This document shows, in pieces, positions 60,701-64,000 of a DNA stretch of 64,000 nucleotides. The notes beneath the pieces were generated by a model. The model saw only the letters and a program-made list of their open reading frames with translations. It ran no database searches and was not told the DNA's origin. Within the stretch, counting starts at the first letter, position 1, and each line of letters begins with the position of its first letter. The stretch covers positions 978,017 through 1,042,016 of the forward strand of contig CAJNOP010000045.1 of NCBI GenBank assembly GCA_905250075.1. Direction: 5' to 3'. The position numbers and the translations under genes are program-made. This DNA is from Rotaria sp. Silwood1. Lineage: Eukaryota; Rotifera; Eurotatoria; Philodinida; Philodinidae.

Positions 60701-63497
60701 AATTGAAATATTTGAATCAATTTCATTAAAACATCTTGATACACCATGGGTTTTATCACATTTAGCTAATTGTTATTATCATTTACATGATTATCAAAAA
60801 TCTTCACTTATCTATCGAGAATTACGTACTAAATTTCCATATCATATTGATGGTTTAGAATATTATAGTACAGTTCTTTGGCATTTAAAAGATGATATTG
60901 CATTAGCAACATTAGCACATGAATTAACGGAAACCGATCGAAAACATCCAGCTGTAAGTATGATTTATTTAATAATTTAGACAAGATGAGACAAAAAAAA
61001 AAGAAAAAATTTTCTTGAATGTTTTGTTCTTTTTTTTCTTAATTTGTTTATTCACCTAAATATCTGTTGGAGGATGAAGATTTCCATCATCTGTTTCATG
61101 ATAATTATCATCTATTACATTACGTATGTCTAACATTTGTGGTATAACAGGTTCATTTTTATTTAATTGAAATTTTTTCATTGATTCATATAACCATAAA
61201 CGAATTTCTGGTCGAAAAAGAAAAAATAATAATCCAATTAATATTTTATCTATTATTGAAATAAAATCACGTAAATTCATTAAAAAAAGTACTGTTTCAG
61301 CAGATTGATCTATGGTATATTTTATTTCATTATCATTAATACCAATAAGATCATCAAATAATGTACTTATTAAAAGATTAATACAAGATGAATAACTAAT
61401 TATTAATATAATTCTATTCATTGGAATTAATGTTGAATAAGATATTGTTGTTTTTCGAATAAGAAATATACTAAGTAAAATACATGATGACCATACAAAT
61501 GGATGACCAAAACCATAATAAATCCATTTTAAATATTTTCTATAAGATCCAATTTGTGTTGGAGTACATAAACCATTCATAGATGAAAATGATGATTGAC
61601 TAAATGTATATATTGGAATAGTTAATGAAAGAATAATACTTATTAATGACATAGTTATAAGAAAAAGATGAGCTCGTTGAATAAGTTTATTATTTAAATT
61701 TGTTGGATGTTTTTTTAAATTAGCTAGAATACGTTCGAAAGCCAAGAGTAAAACATGTGTATAAATAAGAATTGAACCAGTATCACGAAGATACATTGAT
61801 GATGAACATATACGACTTGATGCTGCATCATGTGTCCATCGTAAAAGTATTAAAAACATAAGACCATGTAAATTAATTAATGCTCCTATACAAATAACCG
61901 TCAAAAGTACATTAGATAAATATTGACGAAAAATTTTTGCCAGAAGTATTGAATAAATTGATAAAAAATTTAATAAAATCGCACATACATATAATGGAAA
62001 TATAAATAATAAATAATTCGTTACAGACTTATCAATTTCCGATGCTTTATTTGGATCATCTGTTGATACAGGACTTGTTGTTGACAATATTTCATCATAA
62101 GTTGGTGAAGTTAAACTTGGTGTAGTAGTTGCCATCTTTTTTTTTCTTTTTGTTTTACACGTATGAAATCAAGAGAAAAACCTAACAAATGAATCAATGA
62201 TAATTTTTTAAACCTATGCTCGATCGAAAAGAATAGATCAAATTTCATTATTTTGAAACAGAAAAAAGAAAAGATATCTAATCATCTTGTCTTTGTTTAT
62301 TTGAAGTATACATTTTTTTTTCCCTTTTTGAAAGATCAAATTTCCAAATGACGATAGAGAAAAAAAAATTTATTAATAACTTTCTTATGTTTGCTTTATT
62401 TTTTTTGTTTTATTTTAAATAGAGTTGGTGTGCGTCAGGTAATTGTCTTAGTCTTAATCATGAATATGATAAAGCTATACAAGCATTTAAACGTGCTATT
62501 CAATTGGCACCAGAATCTGATTATGCATATACTTTATTGGGAAATGAATATTCACTTATTGATGAACTTGAACGTGCTATGGCATGTTTTCGTAAAGCTA
62601 TACAATTAAATCCACGAAGTTATAAAGCTTGGTAAAATTATTTTGAAATGGATTAGTTTTTTTTTTTTTTATGTTGATTTTCTATTGAATAGGAATGGTG
62701 TAGCTATGGTGTATTTAAAACAAGAAAAATTTCAATCAGCTGAATTTCATTTTACAAAAGCAACAAATATATTCCGTACGAATCCTGATCTTATTTGTCA
62801 TTTAGCAGTGGTATATAAAAAAAACAAATGAAAATTATTATTGTTTATTTCTTTATTTGATCTATTTATTAGGCTCAACATAAATGTAATCGATCCGAAA
62901 GTGCATTAACATTACTTAATGATGCACTTAAAATTGATTCAAAAAATGCTCTATGTAAATTTCATAAGTAAATAGATTAAATTATAATGATTGAATTTTT
63001 CTTAAATGATTAGTTTTTCTGTTGTATAGAGCTGGTCTTTTATTACATCTTGAAAGATATCAAGAAGCATTAATTGAACTTGAAGAACTACGGCAAATCG
63101 CACCAAAAGAATCACTTGTTTACTATTTACTTAGTAAAGTAAGTTTAATTAATTAAGAAAATTTATAACATTCAATGCAATGATATAAGGTTCATCGACA
63201 TCTGAAAAATTTTCACTATTCATATATGTATATGTCATGGAGTATGGATCTTGATCCAAAAGGTATTGAAAACTAAGTTTTTCTTCCATATATATATATA
63301 TATAATTATCTTTTATTAAAGGTGCCAATAATCAATTAAAAGAAAATGCCGATAAATTTTATTCAAAAGATGAAGATCTTTTACTCGGTATGGAAGATAT
63401 GGCATCATCTGTTACAGAAGATGATAATAGTCAAATGCAATCCCAAAGTTCACTCCAAGATATACAACCAATGGACTCAAGTGAAGAAATTCTTTAA
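57770..63497 (+). CDS. CDC27: Anaphase-promoting complex subunit 3 (CDC27), TPR
   Basis: Eighteen exons sum to 835 aa (human about 824). CDC27 is a TPR scaffold of the APC/C ubiquitin ligase that binds the IR tails of Cdc20/Cdh1 and APC10. The N-terminal TPR block is clear (STYLLARTYYLSGDVNKSYWLL, split here by introns). It is followed by a long Ser/Thr/Pro-rich region (about 160-470) with many basic patches, the part usually phosphorylated in mitosis. The C-terminal TPR array includes SWCASGNCLSLNHEYDKAI, AYTLLGNEYSLIDELERAM, NGVAMVYLKQEKFQSAEFHF, PKESLVYYLLSKV and MSWSMDLDPKGANNQLKE, then an acidic tail. Two introns are long: 58454-59217, with no gene seen, and 60954-62422, which contains a receptor gene on the other strand. 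Confidence 0.97.
61056..62135 (-). CDS. Divergent 7TM receptor nested in CDC27 intron
   Basis: Single-exon frame of 359 aa. A Ser/Thr-rich extracellular N-terminus (about 40 residues) precedes seven hydrophobic segments, beginning LLFIFPLYVCAILLNFLSIY. A Cys (SSRICSSSM) comes before TM3 and another in the second extracellular loop (GLCTPTQ), the usual disulfide pair. TM3 ends LAFERILAN, where D/ERY is expected, so the acidic-arginine pair is kept (ER). TM7 has DKILIGLLFFLFRPEIR in place of NPxxY. The tail is hydrophilic and acidic. It lies wholly inside the 1.47-kb CDC27 intron on the opposite strand, so it needs its own promoter, perhaps in 62,136-62,420. The ligand is unknown. Confidence 0.8.
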   Translation of the reverse strand: MATTTPSLTSPTYDEILSTTSPVSTDDPNKASEIDKSVTNYLLFIFPLYVCAILLNFLSIYSILLAKIFRQYLSNVLLTVICIGALINLHGLMFLILLRWTHDAASSRICSSSMYLRDTGSILIYTHVLLLAFERILANLKKHPTNLNNKLIQRAHLFLITMSLISIILSLTIPIYTFSQSSFSSMNGLCTPTQIGSYRKYLKWIYYGFGHPFVWSSCILLSIFLIRKTTISYSTLIPMNRIILIISYSSCINLLISTLFDDLIGINDNEIKYTIDQSAETVLFLMNLRDFISIIDKILIGLLFFLFRPEIRLWLYESMKKFQLNKNEPVIPQMLDIRNVIDDNYHETDDGNLHPPTDI

Positions 63498-64000
63498 CAA
63501 AAACAAAATTCTTTTTTGTCTTTTGTGTTTTTATACACATCAATTTTTTTTCCTCTTTTTTTTTGTACATGCGCGAAGAAAAAACCCTAATAAGTGAGTG
63601 TCTCTGTGTGTGTGTGTAAAGCCAAACTGCAAAATCAAGTTGCTCAGGTTTGTGCTCATTTCTATTCTTCTTTACATTTTTCCCTATTTATGACACAGTG
63701 TGCTTATAAAAAAAAACAAAGTCTATCATCGATTGGATTTATCTTTTTCTTCTTTCATCTTTTTTTTCTATCTCATTATCAACATGTAGTACGGTTTACT
63801 ATCTTTATTATACATGCACACACTATTCTGATTTTATATATATAAATAGTGAGAGTGAGTGAAAAAAACATATATATTTGAACAAAACAGAAAAATTCTA
63901 CAGATGGCCAACATTATTAAGACACCTCTTCTTTTTCTTGCCTTTTGTTTATCCTTTTTTTCTCTTCTTTTCTTCTGTCTATTCTTCCATTATCAAACGA
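63498..64000. other. 3' flank of CDC27
   Basis: CDC27 3'UTR and downstream AT-rich, T-run-rich DNA with a short GT run near 63,605. No further gene is recognisable before the window ends. Confidence 0.45.

Noticed and set aside
1-64000. CRISPR arrays, rRNA, spliced-leader RNA genes, retrovirus-like or LTR elements
   Set aside because: None could be recognised on either strand by reading.

Overview
The window looks like nuclear DNA of a small invertebrate, most likely a bdelloid rotifer. This is inferred from the very AT-rich background, compact genes split by many 45-80 nt GT-AG introns, a UGA-recoding selenoprotein gene, divergent one- or two-exon 7TM receptors, and frequent short foldback and piggyBac remnants. 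No database search was possible, so the taxon is inference. Nearly all multi-exon models below close in frame across every splice junction, which is the main support for them.

Layout. 0.4-4 kb (+): a 7TM receptor, a SelW/Rdx12-type selenoprotein with a SECIS hairpin, and a dual-specificity phosphatase. 5.3-10.5 kb (-): complete 23-exon ATP-citrate lyase. 10.5-16.3 kb: gene-poor. 16.4-21.5 kb (-): a 12-exon gene that joins a THAP zinc finger to the NCD1 and NCD2 domains of the EGR corepressor NAB, with a near-perfect foldback element in one intron. 22.3-26.1 kb (+): an RRM/CCHC/RS splicing factor with a probable poison exon, then a second 7TM receptor. 28.3-32.2 kb (-): an ankyrin protein and ribosomal protein eL6. 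34.3-40.6 kb (+): a GRAF-type BAR-PH-RhoGAP-SH3 protein. 42.8-48.5 kb (-): two related TTK-like kinases and a type II membrane protein with an EGF-like domain. 48.5-53.4 kb: gene-poor, with an old foldback. 53.4-63.5 kb (+): DNAJC22/Wurst and CDC27/APC3; a third 7TM receptor lies antisense inside a CDC27 intron.

The genes are mostly unrelated housekeeping, signalling and receptor genes. The most notable items are the THAP-NAB fusion, which would give a NAB corepressor its own DNA-binding domain; the selenocysteine form of an Rdx12-like protein that also ends in a prenylation-type CaaX box; the candidate autoregulatory exon in the SR gene; and five foldback-type elements plus one piggyBac remnant in introns and intergenic DNA.
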